A stretch of 64,000 nucleotides of DNA from the NCBI RefSeq assembly GCF_040361255.1, contig NZ_APNG01000010.1:62001-126000 (forward strand), written 5' to 3'. Positions 41,997 to 51,609 of this stretch are shown in pieces; positions within the stretch are counted from its first letter, which is position 1, and each line of letters begins with the position of its first letter. The position numbers and the translations under genes were made by a program. The notes under the pieces are model-generated. The model made no database searches and was not told where the DNA came from. It was given only the letters and a program-made list of their open reading frames with translations. The stretch comes from Salinisphaera sp040361255. Lineage in GTDB: Bacteria > Pseudomonadota > Gammaproteobacteria > Nevskiales > Salinisphaeraceae.

Positions 41997-43433
41997 TTAG
42001 CTCCGCGGTTTGGGCCGACGCGCTGAGGCGTTGCCCGTATGAATGGTGGTATCCGCCGGCCCGGCAGGGCGCACGAATACTTTCAGGCCTTCGGCATCGG
42101 TGACGATGAGTTGGTCGTCGCGCGCGACCGGCGTGGGGCTTTGTGCCAGCCAGGATTCACCGTGCAGCAGCACGCGGCCTTCGTGCTCGAAGTCGGTGAG
42201 GGACACGCAACGGCTGCCGATGAGCCCGGCATGGCCGGTCTGTATCTTCTCGCGTCGCGAGCGCAAAAACAGATACACGATCCCGAACAGCAGCAGGGCG
42301 CTGGCTACGGCGAGCCCGCCGATCAGGCCGAACGGGATTTCGAAACCGGGTACGTCGGTATCCATGAGCATGATCGAGCCGAACACGAAGGCGGCGACGC
42401 CGCCCAGACCCAGAATACCGAAGCTGGGCGCGAACATCTCGGCGATCATCAAGCCCGCGCCGAGCGCGATCAGCGCCAGGCCGGCATAGTTGACCGGCAG
42501 CACCTGAAAAGCGAACAGCGCGCACAGCAGGCTGATTGCGCCGACCACGCCCGGCACCGCGGTACCCGGGTTCAGGCCTTCCAGAATCAGGCCATAGATG
42601 CCGATCATGAACAGCAGATAGGCCACGGTGGGATTGGTGATCACCGACAGCAGTTCCGTCTGCCAGCCCGGTTCGCGCTGTTCGATCGCCGCGCCGGCGA
42701 CGTTGAGCTGCTGTGGTCCGGCCGCGGTATCGACCCGCCGGCCGTCGAGCGCGGCGAGCAGTTCGGTGGTGTTCGCGGCGATCAGGTCGATGACGTTGGC
42801 GTCCAGCGCGGCCCTGGCCGACAGGCTCACGCCTTCGCGGACGGCTTTTTCGGCCCAGTCGGCATTGCGCCCGCGCTGTTCGGCCAGGCTGCGGATATAG
42901 GCCACCGCATCGTTGACGGCCTTGCGGCGCTTGGCGGTGGCGTCGTCGGCCGGCGCCTCGCGACCTTCCGCTTCGTTATCCGGGGAATCGGATGGCGCGG
43001 GCGAGGTCGGCTTGCTGTCGCCACCGATCGATACGGGCGTGGCGGCGCCGAGATTGGTGGCTGGCGCCATGGCCGCGATATGGCTGGCGTAGAGGATATA
43101 GGTGCCGGCACTGGCGGCGCGCGCGCCGCCGGGCGCGACATAGGCGGCGACCGGCACGGATGACGCCAGTATCGCCTTGACGATATCGCGCATCGCGCCG
43201 TCGAGCCCGCCCGGTGTATCCAGGCGCAGTATGATCAGATCCGTGTTCGCCTGCGCGGCGGCCGCCAGTTCGTCGTGCACGAAGGCGCTGGTGGCAGGGC
43301 CGATCGGGCCGACGATGGGAACTTCGCGCACGCCGGGCGCATCGCTCGCCGAGGGTTGGGCCGAAATCGCCCCTGTGCCCGCCATCAGGACGAACAAGAG
43401 CAACCCGATCAACCCTGTGCGTACGAAAGCCAT
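41997..43433 (-). CDS. NfeD family membrane-bound serine protease
   Basis: 478 residues. A signal peptide (about 1-27) precedes a ClpP-class serine protease domain. This contains LDTPGGLDGAMRDIV and the nucleophile Ser in APGGARAASAGTY, with the general base Lys expected further along. Then come four to five membrane helices (about 265-395) and a C-terminal NfeD/OB domain ending near DAEGLKVFVRP. Archaeal 1510-N homologues cleave the hydrophobic end of their partner stomatin. The adjacent slipin is the likely partner. Confidence 0.92.
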   Translation of the reverse strand: MAFVRTGLIGLLLFVLMAGTGAISAQPSASDAPGVREVPIVGPIGPATSAFVHDELAAAAQANTDLIILRLDTPGGLDGAMRDIVKAILASSVPVAAYVAPGGARAASAGTYILYASHIAAMAPATNLGAATPVSIGGDSKPTSPAPSDSPDNEAEGREAPADDATAKRRKAVNDAVAYIRSLAEQRGRNADWAEKAVREGVSLSARAALDANVIDLIAANTTELLAALDGRRVDTAAGPQQLNVAGAAIEQREPGWQTELLSVITNPTVAYLLFMIGIYGLILEGLNPGTAVPGVVGAISLLCALFAFQVLPVNYAGLALIALGAGLMIAEMFAPSFGILGLGGVAAFVFGSIMLMDTDVPGFEIPFGLIGGLAVASALLLFGIVYLFLRSRREKIQTGHAGLIGSRCVSLTDFEHEGRVLLHGESWLAQSPTPVARDDQLIVTDAEGLKVFVRPAGPADTTIHTGNASARRPKPRS

Positions 43434-43509
43434 GGGGCGATATTACGCGATCGCGGCGCTTTACGATGCCCGTGCGCCAGCCTCGGCGCGCGTGCTTTTG
43501 CCGAGTGGG

Positions 43510-44274
43510 CTAGTCGAGGCGTTCGTAGAGCGCGATCAGCTGCTGGGTGACCTTGTGACTGGGCGCGTAGTGGATCAGCGGGATCGAGGCGTCGTGGGAT
43601 TCGCGCACCTTGATCGAAGAGGTGATACGCGTTTCGATCAGCGGATGGCCTTCGGCGGCGAGCTCGGCGAGCATGCGCTCGGGCAGTTTGGCCCGCGCCT
43701 GGAATTGATTGACCACGATGCCGTCAATCACCAGATCGGGGTTGTGGTCGTCCTGGATCTCGTGGATGTTGTCGAACAGCGAATACAGCGCCTGGCGGGC
43801 GAAATCGTCGCAATCGAACGGCACGAGACAGCGCTCGGCGGCGATCAGCGCCGATTGCGAATAGAAATTCAGCGCCGGTGGCGTGTCGATGAAGATCGCA
43901 TCGTAGTCGTGAAGGCGTGCCAGCGATTGCTTGAGCTTGTAGATCTTGTGCTTGGCCTCGAGTTTGATGCGCAGTTCTTCCAGGTCCGGATGCGCGGCCA
44001 TCACCGATAGATTTTCGAACGGCGAGGGCGTGATGTAGTCGGCCAGATTACTGCCCGTGCGCGCCCGCGACAGGGTGGATTCGAAGAAATCCGCGCTGCC
44101 GGCCTCGGCCTGTCGGTTGTCCGACGACAGCAGATACTGGCTGGCATTGCACTGGGCATCCAGATCGATCACCAGCGTGCGCTTGCCGCGCGCGGCAGCG
44201 ATCGCGGCCAGATTGCACAACAGCGTGGTCTTGCCGACCCCGCCTTTTTGATTGAACACCACGCGACGCGTCAT
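43510..44274 (-). CDS. ParA family ATPase, orphan
   Basis: 254 residues from the ATG at 44274. Deviant Walker A FNQKGGVGKTTLLCNLAAIA has the signature Lys before GGVGKT. The switch is VIDLDAQCNAS and Walker B is DAIFIDTPPALNF. It lacks a partner parB nearby and is flanked by NfeD and a sirtuin, so chromosome or plasmid partition is not assured. Orphan ParAs can position other cargo. Conservation of the ATPase motifs suggests an active enzyme. Confidence 0.9.
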   Translation of the reverse strand: MTRRVVFNQKGGVGKTTLLCNLAAIAAARGKRTLVIDLDAQCNASQYLLSSDNRQAEAGSADFFESTLSRARTGSNLADYITPSPFENLSVMAAHPDLEELRIKLEAKHKIYKLKQSLARLHDYDAIFIDTPPALNFYSQSALIAAERCLVPFDCDDFARQALYSLFDNIHEIQDDHNPDLVIDGIVVNQFQARAKLPERMLAELAAEGHPLIETRITSSIKVRESHDASIPLIHYAPSHKVTQQLIALYERLD

Positions 44275-44359
44275 CGATAACCCCCGGTCTGCCCTGGCTA
44301 TGGCCGGCGTGTTGTAAAGGTGGGCCGGCGTAAAACCCGTTTTTTCCGAATAAGGGAGC

Positions 44360-45124
44360 TTAGCGGGCTGTCCGCATAGCGTCGAGCCTGTCGACCAGCG
44401 CCGGCAGTGCCATGCTCGCGGTCTCGGCGATATGCACATCCACGGAGGGCGATACGGCGGTGGCCTGCGGGTTGACCTCGATGACGGGCGTGGGCCCGTC
44501 CACGGCCATTTCCACCAATGCGGCGGCGGGATAGACCTGATTGGAAGTGCCCACGACCAGCACGCAGTCACAGCGACCCAGTTCCGCCTGGGCGCGTTCG
44601 AGCGCGGCCATGGGCAGCATCTCGCCAAACCAGACCACGCCCGGGCGCATGCGTGCGCCGCAGGACTGGCACGTTGGGAGGGGGGCCTGCTCGTCGGCTT
44701 CGGCGACTGCCTGGCGGCGTTCGTCGCCGCATTCACTACAACAATCGATCCAGATATTGCCGTGCAGTTCGGACACGTCGCGACTGCCGGCCGTACTTTG
44801 CAGGCCATCGACATTCTGGGTGGCGATGACCACGTCCATATGCCGTTCCAGCGCCGCGATCGCGCGGTGGCCGGCGTTTACGCCGCCGCGCGCGATGAGC
44901 GTGCGCCGCCAGCGATACCACGCCCAGACGCGTTCCGGGTTGGCGGCAAAGGCTTCCGGCGTGGCCAGATCCTGGGGTGAGAACTGCGCCCAGAGGCCGG
45001 TCTGGGCTTCGCGAAAAGTCGGGATACCGGACTCGGCCGACAACCCGGCGCCGGAAAGTACGAGTAAACGCCGGCTGCGCGCAAGTGCGCGGGCCGCCGC
45101 ATCTATCATCGGAGTCGCTGTCAT
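44360..45124 (-). CDS. Sir2 family NAD-dependent deacylase
   Basis: 254 residues. NAD motif GAGLSAESGIPTFRE, TQNVDGLQSTAG, and the catalytic His in ELHGN. The zinc knuckle has CSEC and CQSC about 22 residues apart, then GVVWFGE and VVGTSNQVYPAA. It removes acyl groups from protein lysines using NAD. The pair Tyr/Arg that marks desuccinylase-type class III sirtuins is not clearly visible, so a deacetylase is likelier. Confidence 0.93.
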   Translation of the reverse strand: MTATPMIDAAARALARSRRLLVLSGAGLSAESGIPTFREAQTGLWAQFSPQDLATPEAFAANPERVWAWYRWRRTLIARGGVNAGHRAIAALERHMDVVIATQNVDGLQSTAGSRDVSELHGNIWIDCCSECGDERRQAVAEADEQAPLPTCQSCGARMRPGVVWFGEMLPMAALERAQAELGRCDCVLVVGTSNQVYPAAALVEMAVDGPTPVIEVNPQATAVSPSVDVHIAETASMALPALVDRLDAMRTAR

Positions 45125-45132
45125 GAGGCAGC

Positions 45133-45150
45133 GCCGGCCCGAAGGCCGGC
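45133..45150 (-). terminator. UUCG-capped hairpin upstream of the sirtuin gene
   Basis: Read on the minus strand, GCCGGCC-TTCG-GGCCGGC forms a perfect 7-bp stem with a very stable UUCG tetraloop, between the nitrilase-fusion stop and the sirtuin start (9 nt away). No T-run follows. It may stabilise the upstream 3' end or hinder ribosome access to the sirtuin start. Confidence 0.4.
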
Positions 45151-45205
45151 CATTGGAAAACGCTGCCCGATACTCTAACGGCTGTCGCCGCCGCGGGTCA
45201 TGCCG

Positions 45206-46789
45206 CTAGCGACGACTGCGCGGCGCCTTGACCGCACGCCGGCGCGGCATCCACTGCACGTGATAGAGATCGTGGCGACGGTCGAGCATGTTCTGTACCG
45301 AGCCGGTGGTACGGGCGTCCAGCAGTACGTCCAGGCGGACATCGGCGATTGCCACCATTTCCACGTTGGGCGTGGTGTCCGCGGCGATGCCGTCGCGGGC
45401 GAAGGCGAAATCGCAGGGCGTGATGATCGCGCTCTGGCCGTAGTGCAGGTCCATGGCATGCACCCGGGGCAGGTTGCCGACATTGCCGGCGGTGGCGACA
45501 TAGATCTGGTTTTCCACCGCCCGTGCATGCGCCGAATAGCGCACCCGCAGATGGCCGTTGCGGTCTTCCGTGGAATAGGGCACGAACAGCATGTTGATGC
45601 CCTGGTCGGCCAGATGCCGGCACAGTTCGGGGAATTCGCTGTCGTAGCACACCAGCACGCCGATCGGCCCGCAGTCGGTTTCGATGGCATTGAGCGAATC
45701 GCCACCGACGATATTCCAGTAATGGCGCTCGCCCGGGGTGGGATGAATCTTGGGCTGCTGGTATTCCGAACCGTCGCGCAGATAGATATAGCCGATATTC
45801 TGCAGATCGTCGCCGACCCGGGTCGGATGCGAACCGGCAATGATGTTGATATTGAACTTCACCGCCAGCGAGGCCATCAGCTCGCGGAACTCGTCGACGA
45901 AATCGGCCAGACGCTGAATGGCCGCGCGATGACGCAATTCCTCGTTCTTGATCGACAGCAGCTGGACCGTGAACAGTTCCGGAAACACCACGAAATCGGC
46001 CTTGGCATCGGCCGTTTCCTGTACGAAATAGGTCACGATCTGGGCGAACTCGTCGAAGGAGTTGATCGCGCGCTGGCCATACTGGATGGTGGCGATGCGT
46101 ACCGTGGCCGGGCGCTGCAGATGCACATGCGAGTCGCCGGCGACATCCTCGCGGTACTTGTACTCCGGATTGCGCCAGAGCAGGTGGGCGCCGTAGCCCA
46201 TCGACTCTTCATCCGGCGGCAGATAGTTGGGCATGACGCCGAGCAGTTCGTAGCCCTGGTTGAGCTGAAAGCTCAGTACCGAATCGCGGATTTCCTTGTT
46301 CTGGACCGCCTCGACATAGGCCTCGGCGCTGCCGTACTTCTTGAAGCGGCGCTTGAGACCGGGCAGGCGCCCGGAAAAGACGATGCCCTTGAGCCCGAGC
46401 TTTACGCACAGCGCTTCACGTTCGCGATAGAGGCGCTGGCCGATACGCAGGCCACGGGCTTCCGGGTCCACGCAGATTTCGTAGCCGTAGAGATAATCGC
46501 CGTCGATATCGTGGGTCGAGCCGTAGCCGTTGCCAGTGATGCGGGCCCAGGTATGCGGGCGCATGACCTGATCCTCGGGCAGGCACAGGGTCGCGCAGTA
46601 GCCGACCACGACATCCTCGTAGACCGCGACCAGTTGGCCTTCGGGGAAGTTGTTGATCTGGCCGCGCAGCTCGTCGAAGGTGTAATCGTCGAGGTTGGGA
46701 TAGGTACGTTGTACCACCCGATTGATCGCCGGAATATCCGACAGATTGGCGGTACGAACGATCAGACGTGAACGGCTTTGGCTGGGCAT
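45206..46789 (-). CDS. Bifunctional GNAT N-acetyltransferase / carbon-nitrogen hydrolase
   Basis: 527 residues from the ATG at 46789, which has GAGGG about 7 nt upstream. Residues ~10-190 are a GNAT domain (acetyl-CoA loop near ARGLRIGQRLYREREALC). Residues ~225-500 are a nitrilase-superfamily domain with the Glu-Lys-Cys triad in VVFPELFTVQ, QPKIHPTPGERHYW and GVLVCYDSEFPEL. Such fusions are widespread but their substrate is unknown; an amide-forming or amide-cleaving role on an acetylated compound is possible. Both active sites look intact. Confidence 0.9.
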   Translation of the reverse strand: MPSQSRSRLIVRTANLSDIPAINRVVQRTYPNLDDYTFDELRGQINNFPEGQLVAVYEDVVVGYCATLCLPEDQVMRPHTWARITGNGYGSTHDIDGDYLYGYEICVDPEARGLRIGQRLYREREALCVKLGLKGIVFSGRLPGLKRRFKKYGSAEAYVEAVQNKEIRDSVLSFQLNQGYELLGVMPNYLPPDEESMGYGAHLLWRNPEYKYREDVAGDSHVHLQRPATVRIATIQYGQRAINSFDEFAQIVTYFVQETADAKADFVVFPELFTVQLLSIKNEELRHRAAIQRLADFVDEFRELMASLAVKFNINIIAGSHPTRVGDDLQNIGYIYLRDGSEYQQPKIHPTPGERHYWNIVGGDSLNAIETDCGPIGVLVCYDSEFPELCRHLADQGINMLFVPYSTEDRNGHLRVRYSAHARAVENQIYVATAGNVGNLPRVHAMDLHYGQSAIITPCDFAFARDGIAADTTPNVEMVAIADVRLDVLLDARTTGSVQNMLDRRHDLYHVQWMPRRRAVKAPRSRR

Positions 46790-46890
46790 GAACGATCCCT
46801 CGTTGGCGATGACGAGGCGATACGTACGCACTGGCGCGCGTACCGCCTCGATCGATGATTACGGCATGAATACCGAACCGCGCGCCGGCA

Positions 46891-48723
46891 TCAACCGCCG
46901 CGGCTGGCTTTCTTGCGCTCGTGTTCCTTGAGCCAGCGCTTGCGTACGCGCACGTTGGCCGGGGTGATTTCGACGAGTTCGTCGTCGTTGATGAATTCCA
47001 GCGCCTGTTCCAGCGTCATGCGGATGGGCGGCGTGAGCACGATGTTCTCGTCGGAGCCGGCCGCGCGCACGTTGGTGAGCTGCTTGGCCTTGAGCACGTT
47101 CACGGTGAGATCGTTCTCGCGCGAATGAATACCCACGACCATGCCTTCATAGACCTCGTCGCCGGGCGAGACCATCATCTTGCCGCGATCCTGCAGGTTG
47201 AACAGGGCAAAGCCCACGGCCTTGCCGGCGGCATTGGAAATGAGCACGCCGGAATGACGCTGGCCGATGGCATCCGCGCCTTTCGGCCCGTAGTGATCGA
47301 ACACATGGGTCACGATGCCGGTGCCCGAGGTCAGGCTCATGAACTCGGTCTGAAAACCGATCAAGCCGCGCGAGGGGATCATGAATTCCAGGCGGGTACG
47401 GCCGTTGCCGTCGGGCTGCATGTTCTGCAGCTGGCCACGGCGCTGGTTGAGGTTGTCGATGACCGCGCCTTGATGTTCGTCCTCGATATCGCAGATCAGC
47501 AGCTCGTAGGGCTCGTGGATTTCGCCGTCGACTTCACGGGTCACCACTTCCGGGCGCGAAACCGACAGCTCGTAGCCTTCGCGGCGCATGGTTTCCAGCA
47601 GCACCGACAGGTGCAGCAGGCCACGCCCGGACACCTTGAAGCGATCCGGATCGCTGGTCAGATCCACGCGCATGGCGACGTTGGACTTGAGTTCGCGATA
47701 AAGGCGCTCGCGAATCTGGCGCGAGGTGAGGTAGTCGCCGTCCTTGCCGGCCAGCGGCGACTTGTTGACCTCGAAGGTCATGCTCATGGTCGGCTCGTCG
47801 ACGGTCAGCGCGGGCAGGGCCTCGGGCGCGCTGGTATCGCAGAGCGTGTCGGAAATATCGAGCCCGTCCATGCCGGTCAGCGCGACGATATCGCCGGCCT
47901 GCGCCTGATCGACTTCCACCCGGTTAAGGCCGAGAAAGCCGAATACGCCCGCAATCTTGGCGTTGCGCTTGTTGCCTTCGCGATCGACGATGGTGATCTG
48001 GGTGGCCGGTTTGATCGCGCCGCGGGCGATACGGCCGATACCGATCTGACCGACGAAGCTGTTGTAGTCCAGCGTGGTGATCTGCATCTGGAACGGGCCG
48101 TCGGTCTTGACCGGGGGCGAGGGCACGCGTTCGGTGATGGTGCGAAACAGCGGCTTCATGTCGCCTTCGCGCACGTCGTCTTCGAGGCCGGCATAGCCGC
48201 CGAGCGCCGAGGTGTAGACGGTGGGGAAATCCAGCTGTTCGTCGGTGGCACCGAGCGAGTCGAACAGATCGAAGGTCTGGGTCAGCACCCAGTCCGGGCG
48301 CGCGCCGTCGCGGTCGATCTTGTTGATCACCACGATCGGCTTCAGGCCCAGCTCGAAGGCCTTTTCGGTCACGAAACGGGTCTGCGGCATGGGGCCGTCG
48401 ACCGCATCGACGAGCAGCAGCACCGAGTCCACCATCGACAGCACGCGCTCGACTTCGCCGCCGAAGTCGGCATGGCCGGGGGTGTCGACGATGTTAATGC
48501 GATAGTTTTCGTTGCTGTCCGGGTCGCGCCATTCGATCGCGGTATTCTTGGACGTAATCGTAATGCCGCGTTCTTTTTCCAGATCGTTGGAATCCATGAT
48601 CCGATCGGCGACTTCCTCGCGCGCTTCGAAGGTGCCGGACTGGCGAAGCAGGCAGTCCACGAGCGTGGTCTTGCCATGGTCCACGTGGGCGATAATCGCG
48701 ATATTGCGCAGGTTGTCGATCAT
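46891..48723 (-). CDS. typA: Ribosome-dependent GTPase TypA/BipA
   Basis: 610 residues. G1 AHVDHGKTTLVDCLL, G2/switch I region KERGITITSKNTAI, G3 DTPGHADFGGEVER, G4 NKIDRDGARPDW. EF-G-like domains II, III and V and the TypA-specific C-terminal domain (GVLISNAAGKAVGFALFNLQ) follow. It binds the ribosome and helps assembly and stress adaptation. The divergent MFS gene lies 299 bp away. Confidence 0.97.
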   Translation of the reverse strand: MIDNLRNIAIIAHVDHGKTTLVDCLLRQSGTFEAREEVADRIMDSNDLEKERGITITSKNTAIEWRDPDSNENYRINIVDTPGHADFGGEVERVLSMVDSVLLLVDAVDGPMPQTRFVTEKAFELGLKPIVVINKIDRDGARPDWVLTQTFDLFDSLGATDEQLDFPTVYTSALGGYAGLEDDVREGDMKPLFRTITERVPSPPVKTDGPFQMQITTLDYNSFVGQIGIGRIARGAIKPATQITIVDREGNKRNAKIAGVFGFLGLNRVEVDQAQAGDIVALTGMDGLDISDTLCDTSAPEALPALTVDEPTMSMTFEVNKSPLAGKDGDYLTSRQIRERLYRELKSNVAMRVDLTSDPDRFKVSGRGLLHLSVLLETMRREGYELSVSRPEVVTREVDGEIHEPYELLICDIEDEHQGAVIDNLNQRRGQLQNMQPDGNGRTRLEFMIPSRGLIGFQTEFMSLTSGTGIVTHVFDHYGPKGADAIGQRHSGVLISNAAGKAVGFALFNLQDRGKMMVSPGDEVYEGMVVGIHSRENDLTVNVLKAKQLTNVRAAGSDENIVLTPPIRMTLEQALEFINDDELVEITPANVRVRKRWLKEHERKKASRGG

Positions 48724-49022
48724 AGAGGCCGTGGCCGGTAGAAAATAAAGCGCGCCATTATCCGTGAAGCAGCCGCTCCCCGGCTAGGCCCTGCGCCCCG
48801 GCGCCCGCCGATTTTCTTGCACTGCAGCGCGCAATGGCAGCCGCTATCAGCGTTACCGGCGGTTGCGCGTTTTAAGAACATCCGGGCATATGAGCGCGTC
48901 AGGCGCGCCCGACCCAATATCGGGACCGATATTGCGCAGCTGCGGCATGCGAAGCCGCCGCAGCCGCACGCACACATGCCTACTTTTGCCGGCCGTGGAT
49001 AGCTGCATGCGACAATAAGTCG
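48724..49022. other. Divergent promoter region between typA and the MFS gene
   Basis: 299 bp without a credible gene. It holds a perfect palindrome at 48915-48934 and a CTGCGGC/GCCGCAG hairpin near 48940-48963, both nearer the MFS start. No riboswitch is recognised. Confidence 0.6.
48915..48934. promoter_or_regulatory. Perfect palindrome, candidate operator for the MFS gene
   Basis: CAATATCG (48915-48922), GGAC, CGATATTG (48927-48934): a perfect 8-4-8 inverted repeat about 90 bp upstream of the MFS start. Its size fits a dimeric repressor site of the TetR, MarR or LysR kind. No regulator gene adjoins it. Confidence 0.45.
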
Positions 49023-50243
49023 ATGAACAATGCCCAGCCCGCGCGCGAGACGCGCTATCTGCAACGCGGCAGCCGGATTTACTGGCGTGCGAATCTGGCG
49101 CTGTTCGCAGCCGGCTTCGCGACATTTTCCTCCATGTACGCGGTGCAGCCACTCATGCCCGCATTCGCGCGCGAATTCGATGTCAGCGCGGCGGCGAGCA
49201 GTCTGTCGCTGTCGGTGACCACGGGCGTGCTTGCCTTCACGTTATTGCTGGCCGGGCTGATGTCCGAGGCGATCGAGCGCAAGCCGGTGATGATCGCCTC
49301 GCTGATCGGCTCGGCCGTGTTGTCGATCGCGGCCGCGCTCGCGCCGGGCTGGGGGTCGCTGCTGGCCGCGCGGGCGCTCGAAGGCGTGGCCCTGGGCGGC
49401 GTGCCGGCGTTGGCGATTGCTTATCTATCCGAAGAGATCGCGCCCTCCGATCTGGGCACCGCCACCGGTTTGTATATCGGCGGCACCGCCACCGGCGGCA
49501 TGGGCGGACGCGTGATCACCGGTTTCATTTCCGAATACGCGGACTGGCGCGTGGCACTCGCCACGATCGGCGTGATCGGCCTGGTTGCGACCGTGCTTTT
49601 CTTCTGGTTGCTGCCGCGCTCGCAGAACTTCACCGCCAAGCGCGGCATGTCGCTGGCCCAGCACGCCGGCCCGATTGGTGAACATCTACGCCACAAGGCG
49701 TTGCCCTGGGTGTTCGTCTGTGGTTTTTTGTTCATGGGCGCGTTCGTGTCCGTGTACAACTACATCGGCTTTCGCTTGAGCGAAGCCCCGTTTTCGCTCG
49801 GCCAGGGCGCGATCGGATCGGTCTTCGTGATCTATATTCTCGGTATTCTCACCTCACCCATTGCTGGGCGCGTGGCCGACAGCGCCGGCCGTCCGCCGGT
49901 GTTGCTGTTCGCGATCGTGTGCATGGCCGCCGGGCTGGCCGTGATGTGGCCGGCCAACCTCATTGCCGTGGTGCTGGGCATGGCGTTGCTGACCATCGGT
50001 TTCTTTGCCGGACATTCCACCGCCAGCGGTTTTGTCGGCCTGCTCGCCGAACGCGGCAAGGGCCATGCCGCGGGGCTGTATCTGCTGGGCTACTACCTCG
50101 GCTCGAGCGTGGTTGGCTCGCTGGGCGGGCTGTTCTGGAGCGCGGCCGGCTGGGCCGGGGTGACACTGATGGTCGCGGTGGTCCTGCTCGCCGGGCTGGC
50201 GGTCACGCTTTGGCTGATGCGCTGGCGCCGTTCGAAACGGTAG
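49023..50243 (+). CDS. MFS transporter, YnfM/arabinose-efflux-like
   Basis: 406 residues with 12 predicted membrane helices. The N-terminal PLMPAFAREFDVSAAASSLS and the GLMSEAIERKPVMIAS loop between helices 2 and 3 are the MFS motif A region. ALEGVALGGVPALAIAYLSEEI is helix 4/5, and a central cytoplasmic loop is near residue 200. It resembles drug/metabolite:H+ antiporters. The substrate is unknown. It converges on the Nramp gene with one base between stops. Confidence 0.88.
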   Translation: MNNAQPARETRYLQRGSRIYWRANLALFAAGFATFSSMYAVQPLMPAFAREFDVSAAASSLSLSVTTGVLAFTLLLAGLMSEAIERKPVMIASLIGSAVLSIAAALAPGWGSLLAARALEGVALGGVPALAIAYLSEEIAPSDLGTATGLYIGGTATGGMGGRVITGFISEYADWRVALATIGVIGLVATVLFFWLLPRSQNFTAKRGMSLAQHAGPIGEHLRHKALPWVFVCGFLFMGAFVSVYNYIGFRLSEAPFSLGQGAIGSVFVIYILGILTSPIAGRVADSAGRPPVLLFAIVCMAAGLAVMWPANLIAVVLGMALLTIGFFAGHSTASGFVGLLAERGKGHAAGLYLLGYYLGSSVVGSLGGLFWSAAGWAGVTLMVAVVLLAGLAVTLWLMRWRRSKR

Positions 50244-50244
50244 T

Positions 50245-51549
50245 TTAAAACCCGCCGCGAAAGGTTTCGTAAAGCAGAAACACGTTGAGTGCGATCACCA
50301 CACAGGCGATCGCCCAGGCGGCGATGGTCGTGGCGCGGTGGTTGACCAGATCGCCCATGATCTCGCGGTTGGAGCAGAACAGCAGCAACGGAATCAGCGC
50401 GAAGGGAATACCGAAGGACAACACCACCTGGCTCATCACCAATGCCGTGGTGGCATCCACGCCCATGCCCAGAATGACCAATGGCGGGGCCATGGTGATC
50501 ATGCGGCGGGCGAACAACGGAATCTGGCGGGCGATGAAGCCCTGCATCACCACCTGGCCGCTCATGGTGCCTACCGAGGAACTGGAAAAGCCGCTGGCCA
50601 GCAGACCGAGACCGAACAAGCCGGCCGCGGTCGGCCCGGCATAGTCACCGAGCTGGGCGAAGGCGCCTTCCAGGGTGGTCACGGGCGTAGTCGCGCCGAA
50701 GAACAGCCCGGCCGCCATGACCAGCATGGCGGCATTGATCAGGCCGGCCACGCCCATGGCGATGAGGATATCGATGAACTCGAAGCGAAAGATGCGCCGG
50801 CGTTCGCTGGCACTGCGCCCGACCACACGCCGCTGGGTGAGCGCCGAATGCAGGTAGATGACATGCGGCATCACCGTCGCGCCCAGAATACCGGCAGCGA
50901 GCATCACGCTATGGCTGCCTTCGAAGCCGGGAATCAGGCCCAGGGCGAGATCGTCCATCGCCGGGTCGGCGACATAGACTTCGTAGGCAAACGACACGAT
51001 CACCACGCCGACCAGCGCGGTAATGCCGGCTTCGAGCGGGCGAAAACCGCGCCGCTGCAACTCCAGCAGGCCGAAGGAAAACACGCCAGTGATCAGGGCT
51101 GCCGGAAACAACGGAATGCCGAATAGCAGGTACAGCCCCAACGCGCCGCCGATGAACTCGGCCAGATCGGTGGCGATGGCGATGATCTCTGCCTGAATCC
51201 ACAGCGCAATGGTGACCGGCCGCGGAAAACGCGCGCGACAGACTTCCGGCACGTTCTTGCCTGTGGCGATACCAAGCTTGGCCGACATGCTCTGGATGAC
51301 GATGGCCATGACATTGGCTGCCACTACGACCCACAACAGCAGATAACCGAAGGTGGAGCCCGCCTGGATATTGGTCGCGAAATTGCCGGGGTCGATATAT
51401 GCCACGGCCGCGATGAAGGCGGGCCCGAGAAACGGCCACAGTCCGCGCAGCCCGCGATGATGGCCATCCAGCGCGGCCTGGGCAGCACGAATGGTGGCCC
51501 CTTCGCCGGGCAGCATGTCGGCGGATTGGCTGTGGGGATCGGCGCTCAC
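50245..51549 (-). CDS. Nramp family divalent metal transporter
   Basis: 434 residues from a GTG at 51549; an ATG at 51516 is an alternative. About 11 membrane helices. The metal-binding helix 1 motif DPGNFATN lies in AAVAYIDPGNFATNIQ. Helix 6 has LAAGILGATVMPHVIYLHS, with the MPH of metal-selective Nramps. It should import Mn2+ or Fe2+ with protons. A 22-bp imperfect palindrome at 51610-51631 resembles an MntR operator and lies upstream of this start. Confidence 0.9.
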   Translation of the reverse strand: MSADPHSQSADMLPGEGATIRAAQAALDGHHRGLRGLWPFLGPAFIAAVAYIDPGNFATNIQAGSTFGYLLLWVVVAANVMAIVIQSMSAKLGIATGKNVPEVCRARFPRPVTIALWIQAEIIAIATDLAEFIGGALGLYLLFGIPLFPAALITGVFSFGLLELQRRGFRPLEAGITALVGVVIVSFAYEVYVADPAMDDLALGLIPGFEGSHSVMLAAGILGATVMPHVIYLHSALTQRRVVGRSASERRRIFRFEFIDILIAMGVAGLINAAMLVMAAGLFFGATTPVTTLEGAFAQLGDYAGPTAAGLFGLGLLASGFSSSSVGTMSGQVVMQGFIARQIPLFARRMITMAPPLVILGMGVDATTALVMSQVVLSFGIPFALIPLLLFCSNREIMGDLVNHRATTIAAWAIACVVIALNVFLLYETFRGGF

Positions 51550-51609
51550 GCGCTTGCGGTCCAGACGCGTGCAATTCGTGGCATCAATCGAGTATGACTC
51601 GAGACTGTA

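Noticed and set aside
46921..48741. 606-codon plus-strand open frame opposite typA
   Set aside because: typA motifs on the minus strand are unambiguous, and the plus-strand frame looks like a composition artefact.
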